From Nymphaea colorata (lineage: Eukaryota; Streptophyta; Magnoliopsida; Nymphaeales; Nymphaeaceae), in contig NC_045141.1 of assembly GCF_008831285.2 (NCBI RefSeq), positions 14,246,106 to 14,310,105 on the forward strand: a stretch of DNA of 64,000 nucleotides, in the 5' to 3' direction. Made by a program: the position numbers and the translations under genes. Below, piece by piece: positions 11,998-24,706 of the stretch. Each line of letters begins with the position of its first letter. Position 1 is the first letter of the stretch. The notes beneath the pieces were generated by a model. That model did no database searches. It worked only from the letters and a program-made list of their open reading frames with translations, and was not told the origin of the DNA.

Positions 11998-14900
11998 TCA
12001 ACAACCTTTTGATGAACTGCTACAGCAAAGACGAGTGTCATCAACAAAAGTTGCTGTTAGGCCCATAATCCATGAACTCACCGAAATGTCCTCATGAGCA
12101 TATGTCTGCAGTGAAGCACTACAAGGAAAAGAAACAAATAAAATTAGTTCGTTCCATCCAAGGATAAATCATGTATTCCAGGCAGACATAAGCACATGAA
12201 CATCCAGTGTGCAATTGCAAAACAAAACCAGGGTTGTTTATAAAGCATGAAGTAATTCTCTCAACTGTACTTGCAACTGTTAAATGCATCTCTAGTAAAT
12301 AAATCAACTAGCATATGCTGATTATTGTAGCTATGCAAGAACGAGAGCAGAAAACAGTTTGCAAAGGTGGGAAGCGAGAAGACAACAATGATATGTTAAT
12401 GTAGCACTAAGGCACCAAACAGGAAGCTGGTAGCCTACAGGAGCTCAGCCCACCTGGCTATGATGGACTTAAAAACCTCCAAGTAGGAGGTCAAAAGTTC
12501 AATATCCAAGTTGTCTCTTGGCACGATCTACTAAGGGCTGCCTAAGTCCAGCTTACGTTTTAAAACAAACAGTAGGAAGCAGTAGCTGAGACCGATCTTT
12601 CATTGAAATGCATTTTGCCCATTTTCATGAAAAAAGAAAAGTCAACGCAAATGCACGTAGAATGGAACAATGAAATTGAAAAGCCACAAGTTCATTCATC
12701 TACAAAGGGAATAAATTTCAGAACACCAAGGAATCTTGACCATCATATCAGGTTAGCTAGCGTTCCTCCTGAAAGTGCCATTTCCTTCTAAGGCTTTGGA
12801 ACTTGGAAGTGTAGTTTCAAATGTCTGAAGCAAGGTTTAGAACCCAATGACTTGGCACTCAGCTGGGTCATGACAACTATATATTAGTACTAATACAAGC
12901 ATCATAAGGGACATATTCATACTAACTGCAACTTTTAATTGTATATTTACTATAATAGTATATTTAACATATGAAGTATCATAAAGTGTCATGGAATATC
13001 CATGCAGGGTGCATATACGTGCACATACAAATGTATATATCAATGTGTATATATAGTTTATCTCTGCACCTATCCATGTCCTCCCCTGTGGCAACTAGGA
13101 CCGACTAGTCTCAAGTTTCTAACTGGGTGCCCACTATGCCCCATTTGTGTGCTGCCTGGGCATTCCTACCACTTTTGACCGTGTAGTCCATTGCTCACTG
13201 CAGGACTTGTTGCCTATTTGATGAGAAACTCACTTCTTGCTGACTATTTAGTTGATTTATTCTTGCTTCTTGGGCACCCTTATATTCCCAATTGTTTATC
13301 CTTACATATGTGCTTTATATTAACATATAACGTGTTCTGCTATAGCCATTGTTCAATTCACTTCTTCGGTAATGCCACCATTCTCTTCAATGGTGTCTGT
13401 GCTTTTTTTCCCTTCATGTTTTCTTCCGGGATGTTTCAACAGTGCTTTCAAAAGCTTATTACTCTCTATGTCACATAGATACAGGTATGGGTGCGGGTAA
13501 GAAGTATTGTCAAAAAACTTGGGTATACCTTGATTTTTACTTGTTTATGGCTTATGAGAAATTTGGTTTTTATGATGCACGTTCTATTTAAAAGTTATAT
13601 TAAAGTTATTTAGAAATCAAGTTACAGAAAGTTTTCATTTAATCCCCTCATTAGTACAGTCTTTATGTAGTAGGTTTGGTAATTGAGCAGTCTATCTCTC
13701 CCTCTCTCCTCTATTAAGCCCCTTTTTGGTTAATCTTCATTATTATAGCATTAAATATACTGTTAACATTCATTATCACATCATTAAATATACAATTAAC
13801 CTTCATTATTACAGTATTAAATGGTATGCATAGCCATGGTATATACATGGTAAAGTAGAAAAAAAAACTAAATTTCAGATGAAAAAATTCGGTCAACTTA
13901 TTTATACGTCTTGGATAAGTTGACCGTACCCAACCCGGTACAATTTTGACCATACCCAGCAACGTCCTGGTACCCATACAGGTATCATACCAGATCGGTA
14001 CAGGTACTGCTCGTGTGACACAGATTACTCTTAATGTCATGGTATCTCATTACATTCATCCTCAATTTCTGTCTTAAGCACCATTTCTAATATTCATTTT
14101 TTTATCTTAGTGACTATGATTCAGACAAATGCACAAGAAAATGGGGTCTCCAACTCTTTGAATCTGTTTCGTTCAGAAATCCAAACAAGTAGATCTATCT
14201 TTCATTCGCTAAACAAGTTAACTAAGGTCCAAATAAATTTGAAATTGTGATTTAAAAAATTGGCTAACAATCCACCAACCAACATCTATTTTTTTTTCAT
14301 ATTACAAATTTTTTAACATTATTTGCTATTTCCACCAAATCATTTTTTATTTGTAGGAGAACTAATGTATTGAAAGACAAATGTCTCAGCAACAAACCTG
14401 TTTATATTGATATATCGAGCTAGGTTTTTTGAAAGGAAATATAGTGACCCAGCTGCATGACGAAAATACCTGCATTGACAAATTAAGCAATCAAAAGGCA
14501 ACATGGGTGGCCAAAAACTGAAACAAGGACCAAAAGCGAAAAACTGAAACAAGGACCAAAAGCTAATCCCCATAAAGATCTTACAAAAAAACTTTACATG
14601 AAAAAGGAAAATTTTCAAAAATGATTAACAACCAAATCAAGACATTCAGAAAAATCCAAAGCCTCAACTACTATCAGATACTCACGATTTCCCATCACCA
14701 AACTTCCACCAATTAGGCTCATACCACGGTTTTCCCCTGTAGTCCAAAAAAGGACAAAATTAATGAAAAAGGGAAGAAAAAAGCCAATGAACATAATGCC
14801 GACTATGAAACCATTGCAACGAACTAACCATTTGACATGATACACACATACTGTCAATGCCTTCTCTACTGTATGCTAGCACAAAATTTCAGTTAAGCCT

Positions 14901-17900
14901 TGAGTATAGGTTTTTCATGATAGGTCAGGACAAAAAAACTTGTATTACAAAATTTTAAAATATTGTATGCACAAATGTGGCAAATATACATTCAACACAA
15001 GAAGCTTGAAATTGTGGAGGCAGATCCATTACGTGCATGTGTCAGGACATGGGGACACACATAAATACAATCCAAAATAATGGAAGGTGTTTGGTGATAT
15101 TTCATTCCTTGGAAACAAGTGGATACTATTATACTATTAGTAAAATGCAGCTGTCAAGAAAAGAAGCTTTTTTGAAGAAATGTTTTTCTAAGCACAATGA
15201 ACTCAATTTGTTTCACACCAACATACCAGCTTTGTGTGTCATGCATGGTTTTATAGTTCTCAAAATTATCTTTTATTCACATGAACATGAGCTTGTGAAA
15301 AGACTCTTCCCTGTGTACATATTTGTCAAAAGATCATTCCCCTGTTGTATAGAAAATTAGAATAACTGTATGAAGGAGGATAAAAGGGTCATAGCAGGTT
15401 CCCAAAAAAATTATGACAGGAACTTTTTTCCATGTGGATGAAGAAAGGCAGCCATCAAGAGGGATTGACCCCTTCACATGCTTATCTCTCTCTCTCCACC
15501 CCCTCCCTCCCCACCCCCAACCCCCTAAAAAAAAAAAAAAGAAACCTCAACCACACACTGACAGACACGGAAGAATAGAGAGAGTGCTCTATCTTGTTTT
15601 CACAATCTTTAAAATAATAATAACAAAGATAGTTCTATGCACTTTTCTATAATAATAATAACAAAGATAGTTCTATGCATTTTTCTACAAAATCTAATCA
15701 GATTACAAATCACATGCACGGAAAAGATAGTTCTATGCATTTTTTCTATAATGTTTTGCTGGACTACAATCATATTAATGTGGCGTGTAGATATGCAACA
15801 AAATGAACTATGAAGATTGATCAAACTTTGTGAATATAAGTGAATATAAATGGATACATGAGCCTATGAAAAGAAAAAGGCAGAAAAAGAAACAAAAGTT
15901 GGCATCCAGCAAATCAAGCTTAATTAGGAAGTTACTCTTCACTAACGACTGGCCCAGATTTCATACACCCTACATAAGCACCATCTTGACCACGATGACT
16001 TTGAAGAATCCCAATGAGTCCATCTGATGCAGAAATGGAGCATGTAATAATTATTCAGATAGATGGACAAATGAGAGTTGGCAGCAGTAAATTCCAACAG
16101 ATTAAATAACCAAATTACTTTACCCAGGTCAATGTTAACATTCTCATCGAGCTTAACATAGAAGTCAGCATCCCACATTTCAACCGCTGAACTGAAAAAG
16201 AACTTGGCTTTCTTAGGCAATTCTTCTTGAACTTCCTCGTGACCTTCCTAAAGGAAAAAAGAACAATTGATCACTACCAAGAAGAAATGAAATTAGACCA
16301 TTAATAAAAAAAATCATAAGATTTTTTATATACTCTTTTCCATGTAAAACAGTAAAAGGTCAACAGAAAAGTACTTGAAACCCACAATGTGGAGAAGTAT
16401 TATCTACATAGAACAAAAAATTAACTTTTCACAGAAGTGCTGAGCAACTAATTTAGGCATTCACAATAATATGGCATGAAAAATTTCAAAGAGAAATAAA
16501 TGGGATTACATGTGTTGGGAAGGGATACAAGGACGGTAAGAGACAAATATTATTAATGAGAATTTATTCATTTAGACATTAAGAATTACAAGGAAATACT
16601 AACAGAAACTTTAACCAAATGGTGAACTGTGCTTGAGCACGACAAGGGTACATCTGGTGCCAAAATCATAGTGATTAATGCTAACAACATTGTGAATATT
16701 AAATCAAGATAAAAAAGATAATAACGGAAAATACTGCAAGACAGAGATAAAAGGTCCTAAAAGACATGATTTTGTAGCTTTGATATGTCAACACAACTTA
16801 ACATGGGCAAGGAGTGCAAAGTATGGACTGTTCAAACCTCGAATGATCTGATTCTAATCTGCATGTCTTTTAATATGCCTCTTCAATACAGTGTTTGAGG
16901 AGAAAAAAAAAGTCCAAATAGAGCAGGATCAACATTTGGCCGGACATTGTAAGTTAAAAGTCAATCATACATTCTGAACATCAAACTCTTAGTCTCGTTA
17001 ATAAACAAGAGAAGGATGGAAAAAATATGTGTCAGGATAACAGTATAGGTGATTAGCAACATATAACAAACTGATAAAACTACATAGGCTTTTATCAAAA
17101 AACTGCATAAAACATATTATAAAGCTTAAAGAGAGCCATAAGCTTACTAGAATCAAGAAATCCTTTGTTTGACGAGACTCATCATCAATACTACGATCTA
17201 AGCTGTCGCCACGGTTTGCACTGCAAGTTAAAGGAACATGATCATTCAATAAAAAACACAGACATCAACTGCCATCGATATAATTAAAAGCTTCACATTA
17301 TCAAAGAAAAAGAGAAGTGGATGTGCAATCTATGAAAACAATTTAGATTAAAATACATGAATACAGGAACAAGACCTTCTTCCGATCACAAAACGAATGA
17401 TAACACCTTTTTCCGTAAGTTCTCTCAGGGCATCACCTGTAAATTGTGAAATGAAACGTTCAGTATGTCATTTTGCCAAGAACTAATAACTTGACGTCAT
17501 ATTCACCAACTAAAAGGACTGCACAGGAACATAATTTATGAATCAATCCAATCCTAAGGCAGCTATTCCTGGTAAGAACTTTTACTAATCATACCCATGC
17601 TACTCCAGGGATAGTTTTCATGGGAAACTGTGAACAGAATTCCCTGATGAATGTGATAGAACTGCAGGAGAAGGAAAAGCTTTCTGAAAAATAGAGTTGA
17701 CTTGAGTCTAATGCTGGAGGGCACATCATGTCAATGTTTTCCAGAGATTATTTAGCAAGCTGACAGCATTTCTCAATGTTTTAAATATAATATAATCAAG
17801 CATATCAATTCTGGAGGCATCTTTTCCTCAATATAACTTGCCGGAAAGTTGAAACTCAAGCAATTGAGCTAAAGAAATTAAGAAGCCTAATTTTTCACCA

Positions 17901-19400
17901 CATCACGAGTAAATTCACAGGTCACACAGGAATGTTCTCTCCATCTCAATGCACCACGCTAAGAAAATTTACAAGATAAAAGAATTTCAAACCACTTACG
18001 ACCCCAAAATTTTCTTGACAAGAGAAGGCACTAGATGCATCATATCTCTAGCAAACAATAGTAAAGGAATTCCAATTAATGGAACAAACTAACCTTTTGG
18101 AAGCCAACTATTCCGAATCCTTTTCCTGCTCAGGCGACTCCCAAAGCCTGTGAAAATTCCTATAACGGCAAGGTACTTCCGGCCAGATGAAGATCCATTC
18201 CCTAACTTATTCATAAGGTACCCTTGACTCCTTGCCAGCGTCAAGTCCATCTCGACTTCTACAATTCTTCTCGCCAGATCTCTAAAAAAAAACCACAAAA
18301 CCAACATCAACCACGCGTGAAAGAAACAGGAAAAAAAACACGATCAAATGAATTCCAGCATAGGAAATTTTCATTCAAAATTTCAAGAAGGCTTACTTGC
18401 ATCCGAGGTTCTCTAGTTTATCTTCTACAGAAAGAACCTTTGGGACCTAATATCGAAACGCCAAAATATGCTTATGATCAATAATCACATGTAGGAAGAG
18501 AATACATAATTTTTGCAGACGATGGTTTCTCAAAACACAATAACATAATCAGAAACGAATCAACACTATCGAAGCTCCAAAACGCGCTCAAGATCAGCAT
18601 CGCATGCAAGAAGAGAGTACATAAATATCGCACAAGATGGTTTCTCAAAACACAATAGCATAATCAGAAACGACATCAACACCAGCAGTGAGTTTCTCTA
18701 ACTATATCAACCAAAAAACAAATCAAACATTTCATCCTTCCAATCTAATTCATTCTTATCGATTTCCGCCTTCAACGCTGTGCATCATTGGCTCCTTCCT
18801 GTTCGATATGTCTTTTCAAGTTCATGCCAGGGAGGCGGCAGACTGTGAAGGCATTCCGTCGAGCGCTATCGAAGTGTTGTCATATTTCCAATCAAGAACT
18901 GGCAGAATTCATTGAGCCAGTCGAAAATGCCATTGCAAGGAATGCGTCGACATCTATAATGAACCTCGAAACCATCGAACCAAGGAGGGGGAATTTCCCT
19001 GTGCATGGGTGGTTGCATCTGATCCCCATAGGATAAACAATTCATAATAACGAATGAACGTGTAAACGAGAAGAGGAAAAAATCCGAAGAAGAGGGAGAC
19101 CTGGTCGCTGCTCTTCTGAAGAATGCTAACCAAAAGCATCCTGTTCTCAGCGTCCTGCCATAACCTGGCAAAACGGCAAACCAAAGTACCTCAGCTATCT
19201 CGGCCTGATATCGGCGGAAGGGGCGAAGAAGAAAAGAACACTAACCGTCCGGCGATGTAGAGGGAGGCGAGGCAGGAGAAGAAGGCCATGACGATGAGGG
19301 ATCTGCTGGAACCAAAGGAGGAGGACGATGATCTGGCGTGGGATCGCCACCTCCTCTCGTGCCTCAGCGAACTCCCCAGACTCATCCCGTTGCTCTCCAT
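11998..19400 (-). CDS. HPGT: Hydroxyproline O-galactosyltransferase (GT31 family, HPGT type), 348 aa
   Basis: Adds the first galactose to hydroxyproline in arabinogalactan proteins in the Golgi. Eleven minus-strand exons join in frame: 19246-19400, 19101-19164, 18397-18446, 18094-18281, 17376-17436, 17148-17220, 16124-16247, 15936-16023, 14686-14736, 14398-14469 and 11998-12118 (1047 nt). The N terminus has a basic, Ser-rich cytosolic tail and a signal anchor at about residues 35-50 ([17 protein letters not shown]), giving a type II Golgi topology. The DUF4094-like stem contains [20 protein letters not shown]. The GT31 domain shows [85 protein letters not shown] and YAHEDISV, ending at DTRLCC. 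The metal-binding triplet reads D231-E232-N233 where I expect DDN in relatives. The C terminus is a few residues shorter than usual. Length otherwise matches the family (about 340 aa). Intron 10 (12119-14397) holds a hAT element and a SINE-like piece. Confidence 0.95.
12425..12545 (+). mobile_element. Possible SINE fragment in an HPGT intron
   Basis: GAGCTCAGCCCACCTGG (about 12441-12457) resembles an A box, and AAAGTTCAATATCC (about 12494-12508) resembles a B box of an RNA polymerase III promoter. They are spaced about 50 bp apart as in tRNA-derived SINEs. No tail or target duplication was identified, so this is tentative. Confidence 0.3.
13466..14023. mobile_element. Non-autonomous hAT-type DNA transposon, 558 bp, 8-bp TSD, in HPGT intron 10
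   Basis: The element starts CTATGTCACATAG and ends CTCGTGTGACACAG, so the termini pair as CTRTGTCACA inverted repeats. The flanks are the identical 8-mer ATTACTCT at 13458-13465 and 14024-14031. Subterminal DNA on both sides contains GGTACAGGTA/GGTACCCATA-like words. There is no transposase frame. The element lies wholly in the last, 2.3-kb intron of the galactosyltransferase gene and does not touch the splice sites. Confidence 0.85.
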
Positions 19401-20359
19401 CTCCCCTCCCGTGGGGAGATCTGACTGTCCGAGAGAGATCGAACCGGTTCGGTCTCTCCCAGAAAAAGAAGAAGGATCGCACCTGAGATGGAACTCCTTT
19501 CTTCGTTCTCACCACAAAATCAACCCCTAATTTCAGAGGTGGAAGACAATCCTTCCCTTCGTTCTTCTCCTCCCTGATTTTGAATTGCACGATCCGCGCA
19601 TGAAGAGCACGAAGGATTCGATTGCCGGGAAAACAAGGCCCCCTCGGGGGCAATCTTTGTTTTCGGTTCTGTCTGGAGCGATCCCCCCCCTATACGCATT
19701 ATGACAAAATGGGTCTTATCTTCTGCTGATTTTCAACGTTACCCCTGTGTGTAACTTGATTTCAATTTGATTGTAAAGGGTGTTGCACCATACGATATAT
19801 ATAGGCAATTTCCGTGTTATGCTATCAAAAGGACATTTTGGTAATTGTATAAGGTAAAAATATTTCAAAAATAAAATGGTCTACTTAATTATAAGGGCAT
19901 TTTAGTCATTTTAATTCATAACGTGTGGTCCACTCTTAGAGAACATTACTTATGACATGCTCAGATATATGCATGACTATTGTTTAATTTAAAAAAGTAG
20001 TTTTAACCATAGCATACTATAAAGAAAAAAAAATATGTATATATCTTGTATTTTACTACTACATCTACATTTGCTTGCTAACCGCGATATGACAATAGGT
20101 TCTCAATTGTCTAATATAATTTGGTTTGAAAAGGTTGAGAATTTTATTTTTATGTCATGGTGTTAGAAAAGGGCCTTTCATTAAATTTTACAACATTTAT
20201 GTTGAGATTTGTTTTTAAAAGATTTGCGATTAGGGTTTTATCATGCAAAACAACTTTTCCTCAATTTCTTATACAAAATTTCATGTTTACTTCTCCGGTG
20301 AAGACATGAGGGATAGGCCTTCTTATTTTTTGTTAGCGAGGATATTTACAACAAAAAAT
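19401..20359. promoter_or_regulatory. HPGT leader and presumed promoter
   Basis: Minus-strand upstream sequence of the galactosyltransferase. The first ~280 bp (to about 19680) is moderately GC-rich and is probably the 5' leader. An AT-rich TATATATA-type sequence at about 19795-19803 could be a TATA box, but its distance (~400 bp from the ATG) makes this uncertain. A long open frame starting at 19653 on the same strand runs in another frame across the main start codon. The remainder to 20359 shows nothing recognisable. Confidence 0.4.
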
Positions 20360-21670
20360 CAAATCATTCTCAAGATGATTATATTACCAAAAAGATAGTT
20401 GACTGGAATCCCAGCCAACTTGGCCCATAACACATTCTTTATATCCCTTATCACCGAAACATAAGAACAACATACTGCAAGCTTCAACCGATGGTTGTTG
20501 GTACGACAGATGTAATCTGTTAAGATGACTCTGCACATGCACAAAAGGCCCAACCCTTTCTGTTGCACTTTTGTTGGCTTTGTTCAGTACATCTTTCCAA
20601 GCCTCATTGTTAGATTGTACGACTATTGCCTACTCATCAATATTGATCTTACCTAAGCATTTGTTCAAAACCCAGCTCTCAAAGAACACCCTCCCTTCTT
20701 TCGACCAATAGCAAACTCTAAAAAGGTATCCTCCATTGTAGCTTCTAATCAATTCTTCGACAAGTGGCACATGCCTTCTCCATGCCAAGATGCAATGTGA
20801 ATGTTGTATCCAACTCCTTCTTGAAAGCTCTAATTTGCTGACATGATGCGTTGGTGTAGCCAGAATTGCACTCTTTGATTATCTATTTTATTACGATTTA
20901 CTTTCTTGTATTGTTCTTTGCAAGATTCTCAAAAACTAGAGCAGTAGGCACCAACAGTCATGTTTCGCCTTGTTCCTCAACTGCCACAAGAACCAAATAG
21001 CAATGTGAAAAGTTGTTTTCCAAATATTCGCTACAGCTTCCTTTTGAATTTCCTTTTGCACCACCAAATGAGACGTCGTTTAATGGTCCGATTTCTCATA
21101 TTCTTTTGCTTGAATTTAGTTGCAATGAACTACCATAATATTTTTGAAGTCGGGCAACCAAAAAACATGTGGTTTTCATCATCGTGTTTGTGGCACAAGA
21201 CACACGTTGCTGCAATCCTAGTTTTTTGAGTCTGATTTCAATCATGGTTCTGCCTTGACATCCATTGTGAAGTGTCCACTTCGCCTAGGAAATCCATTTT
21301 TGATCCAAATGTATTGACGCCACTTTTCAGTTTTCTTGTGCAGCCTTATAACCTCCCACATCCATGTCCAAGAGATGGGGAGAGTGTGTTGATTAGCCCA
21401 GACGAGTGCATCTTCCTGAGTATCCACGACGGTCAACGTCATAGTATCAGGCCTTTATCTACTCACTTTAGCATGCAGCTCCTAATTAGGTCCAAGGATA
21501 AACTCTTTAAGAGTGACTCTAGGATTGATTAACTCAAGAAGAGTGCCATTTACATCAATCAGCTCTGCTAAAGGCCTACCTACCCAGTTGACAGCCCAAA
21601 ATTTAGCCCTACAGCCATCTTTAATTTACCAACAGACATGATCCTTGATTTGCTTCCATGATCTTCGTTT
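20360..21670 (-). pseudogene. Degenerate LINE (non-LTR retrotransposon) 3' end with zf-RVT domain
   Basis: Minus-strand translation gives recognisable pieces of the C-terminal region of plant L1-type LINE polyproteins. The first is RAKFWAVNWVGRPLAEL (about 21560-21615). Next is a zinc-binding reverse-transcriptase-associated segment, DALVWA through WRQYIWIKNGFPRR (21270-21440). Then comes CVLCHKHDDENHMFFGCP (about 21150-21205), the Cys/His cluster of zf-RVT. IWFLWQLRNKAKHDCW (about 20945-21000) follows. Stop codons and frame changes interrupt the reading. The endonuclease and reverse-transcriptase domains were not found upstream, so this is a 5'-truncated, decayed copy, which is typical of LINE insertion. 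Confidence 0.75.
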
Positions 21671-21699
21671 ACTTTTATAAATCTCTTCACACTTTTCTT

Positions 21700-24658
21700 T
21701 TCCCTTGTTTTTGTTTTGTTCGGGAATCGATTTTGCTGCCTGTTTATTATTTTTCATGTCCTATAATTGCCCCCAGTATCTCCAAATGCAAAATCTCATT
21801 GAAATATTTTTGTGTTCACCATTAACTAATATTTATTAATTAACTGTTCTTAAGAGTTGATTGAAAAAGTAAGAAATGATAAGATTGTCTAAATATTATA
21901 GAGCACACATGTTTGTAAAGTTGTTGATATCGGTACAAGACATAATTACCTTCATATCTTTTAAATATCTTATGTGATTCATAATTTAAATTAAGTTTTA
22001 CCCTAAATGAAGTAAAGTACACGACTTTAATATATTAAGCAAAACACAAGACGTTTATGCTTATAAATTATATTCATGGGTATCACAGGAGATGAGAGAC
22101 CTACCATCAAAATGCATGCTTTGTACCTAACAGGAAAAAAAATAGTCAAATTATTTGATTATTATATTAAAAAAATCATGTCATCATTTACATACAAAGA
22201 ACTAATTGGATCTTTCTTATGTTTGTCTTTATGTAAGATCAAGTAAGAATCAAACAAGGGGTTTTCATTCTTTCATGTTAGAATGAAACTCGTATAAGTT
22301 CAAAAAAGCGGTTTCTTGTTCACACATATATACAATACAAGATCTACCAAAAACTAAATATTAGACACTGACAATGAAATTCATATAAGTTCTAAGAGGT
22401 GATCCTTTGTGTTTTATGTTAGACTTGCCATAAGTGAATAAAGAACATTTGTTTTTTTTTTTTGTTAGAATGTGATACATACAAGTTTTAAGACAAATAT
22501 TTTTTATTTAAATTATCTCATCTAAATGTACTCATTCTGATATTTTCATTCAATTTTTATCCTTCACTTGTATTATTCAATGATCATAGTGCAAACATTC
22601 ATACCTTGTAACATGCATTTGACAATGGTTATCCGTATTTTTTATTTCATAAAAAAATTATATAATTACTAGTTTTTAAAATACTTTAATTAACAGTAGA
22701 TTCTAAAGCAGTTGAGCACTGTGACATATAAAAGTTAGATGTAGAGGACGACATTTAAATTGTATAACAAGTTTCCTCAAAGATAATCAAATTTGTGTAA
22801 TGTAAAATATATTGCATTTAATAGTTAAATATATGCAAGAAGTAAAAACTTTATTGAATTTGAACTATAAATCAATGGTATAGTTAATGGAAGGACTAGA
22901 TATCCATATGAGGAAATGCAAATATTTGTATGACATTAGATGATGCATTCAAATGCATGATTCATTATTGATTTTGTCCAAATTGTATTTTTAGTATCAT
23001 CATGAGGAATCTACATTTTCTATATTGCAAAAAAAAAAAATACATTAATACCAAGACTTTATAGATTATCCATGTCATTTGCTTATTAAGTACTTTAATG
23101 GAAAATTAGTAGATCAAAAAATTAGAATATGTTTTATCACTCAAAGTAAGTTGTTCTGCAGGTTGTCATGTTTTAGATCGTTACCAATGTCATCATATAT
23201 CTTCAATGCTGGTGGTGTCCGATGAATCAAACTTGACAACAAAAAAAAGTGAAATGAACCAGTTCCTCTATGATTGATAACAAAACTATGTAAGATTAAT
23301 AACATAATTAGAAGCAACTATATTGTCCAATAAAAGTGCATCAAATTTATACAAAATGAATGATCTACAAACTTTAGTCATAGATATATTCCTATACTTG
23401 TTGTCAATTCAAGTTGGCAAAGTACTATAGTACTTTGTCCTTGTAGATATTGTTATTCTTGTTCAAACTTTCAAACATATTTTATAGAAAATCTTATACA
23501 ATCAGCCAATGATAAATTGGCGTTCACATATAACGATATATGCACCACTGATGGAATAAAATGATGCATAAATATGTGACAATCATGATTTTTAAATCTA
23601 ATAATTTTGTGATCCATAATGTATGTGTTTTGAAATATTTATAGCAAATCCATTTAGTTTACCTATGCCCATCTTTTTTTTATTTCTATGCATAAAAAAT
23701 AGGAAGTTGAAGTATACATCTTATGAAAACTTAGAATAGGCACTGGATGAAATGTATATTGTATTTTTATATCTTATAAGTTCATTTAAGCTTTCAATGA
23801 GTTCTTACATTCATTTTTTAAGTCCACAATATACGAAAAACACTATTCCCATTTAATTTTTTTAATATGTACTATATCTTAATTATGTTAGACTAAATTG
23901 ACCACAAAAAAGAAAGGTCAAATTGGTTTAGATTTTTTTATTTAAATAGTTTTATTTTATCGCAAACAGAAACATATGCACTTGAACTTAGCAACGCAAA
24001 ACACAGCCCACCTAGTAGCCTACTCTGAGTGAATTCGCCACAAAACACTAAAACATCATAAAACTTGTGTATCAATTTACTTATTAGGTTATTATGTTCG
24101 ACTATTATGAATTAATTATTAAATAATATTATATAAAGTGTATATTCTCTTGATTTGAAAACATTAATTTTTAATTTGATTCGCAAATGATTCTGCTTAC
24201 AATTTCATTTAGGTGATTCAATTTTTATTATCCAAGACAAATAAGTTATATGACAAACAGACCAAGTACACAATTTATTCTACTTTAACACTGAATATGC
24301 AATAAAAATAAATTGCCTAAAATATTCATTTTTTTTTTCTGAAAACCACCAAATACATCGATCCCTCTTCTCGTGCATGTGATTCATTCATCTAACAAGG
24401 TGTGACCTTAGCATGCAAAAAACCAAATTAAACAGTCAACAATGTATTAGGTTTAAGTAGATATATTACAACTTACCATACATTATAATCAAACATTCTA
24501 TAAGTTGTTTTGGAACATACTACTATAGGCAGATATCAATTAGACGCTACCATAAGCAGATGTACGATACTAAGATAACAATTAAAATATATAATCAAAA
24601 CTTATTTCATCAACAATATCTTTCATATTAAATATTTAACTAAAGTAAATCATCATAG

Positions 24659-24706
<48 letters not shown>

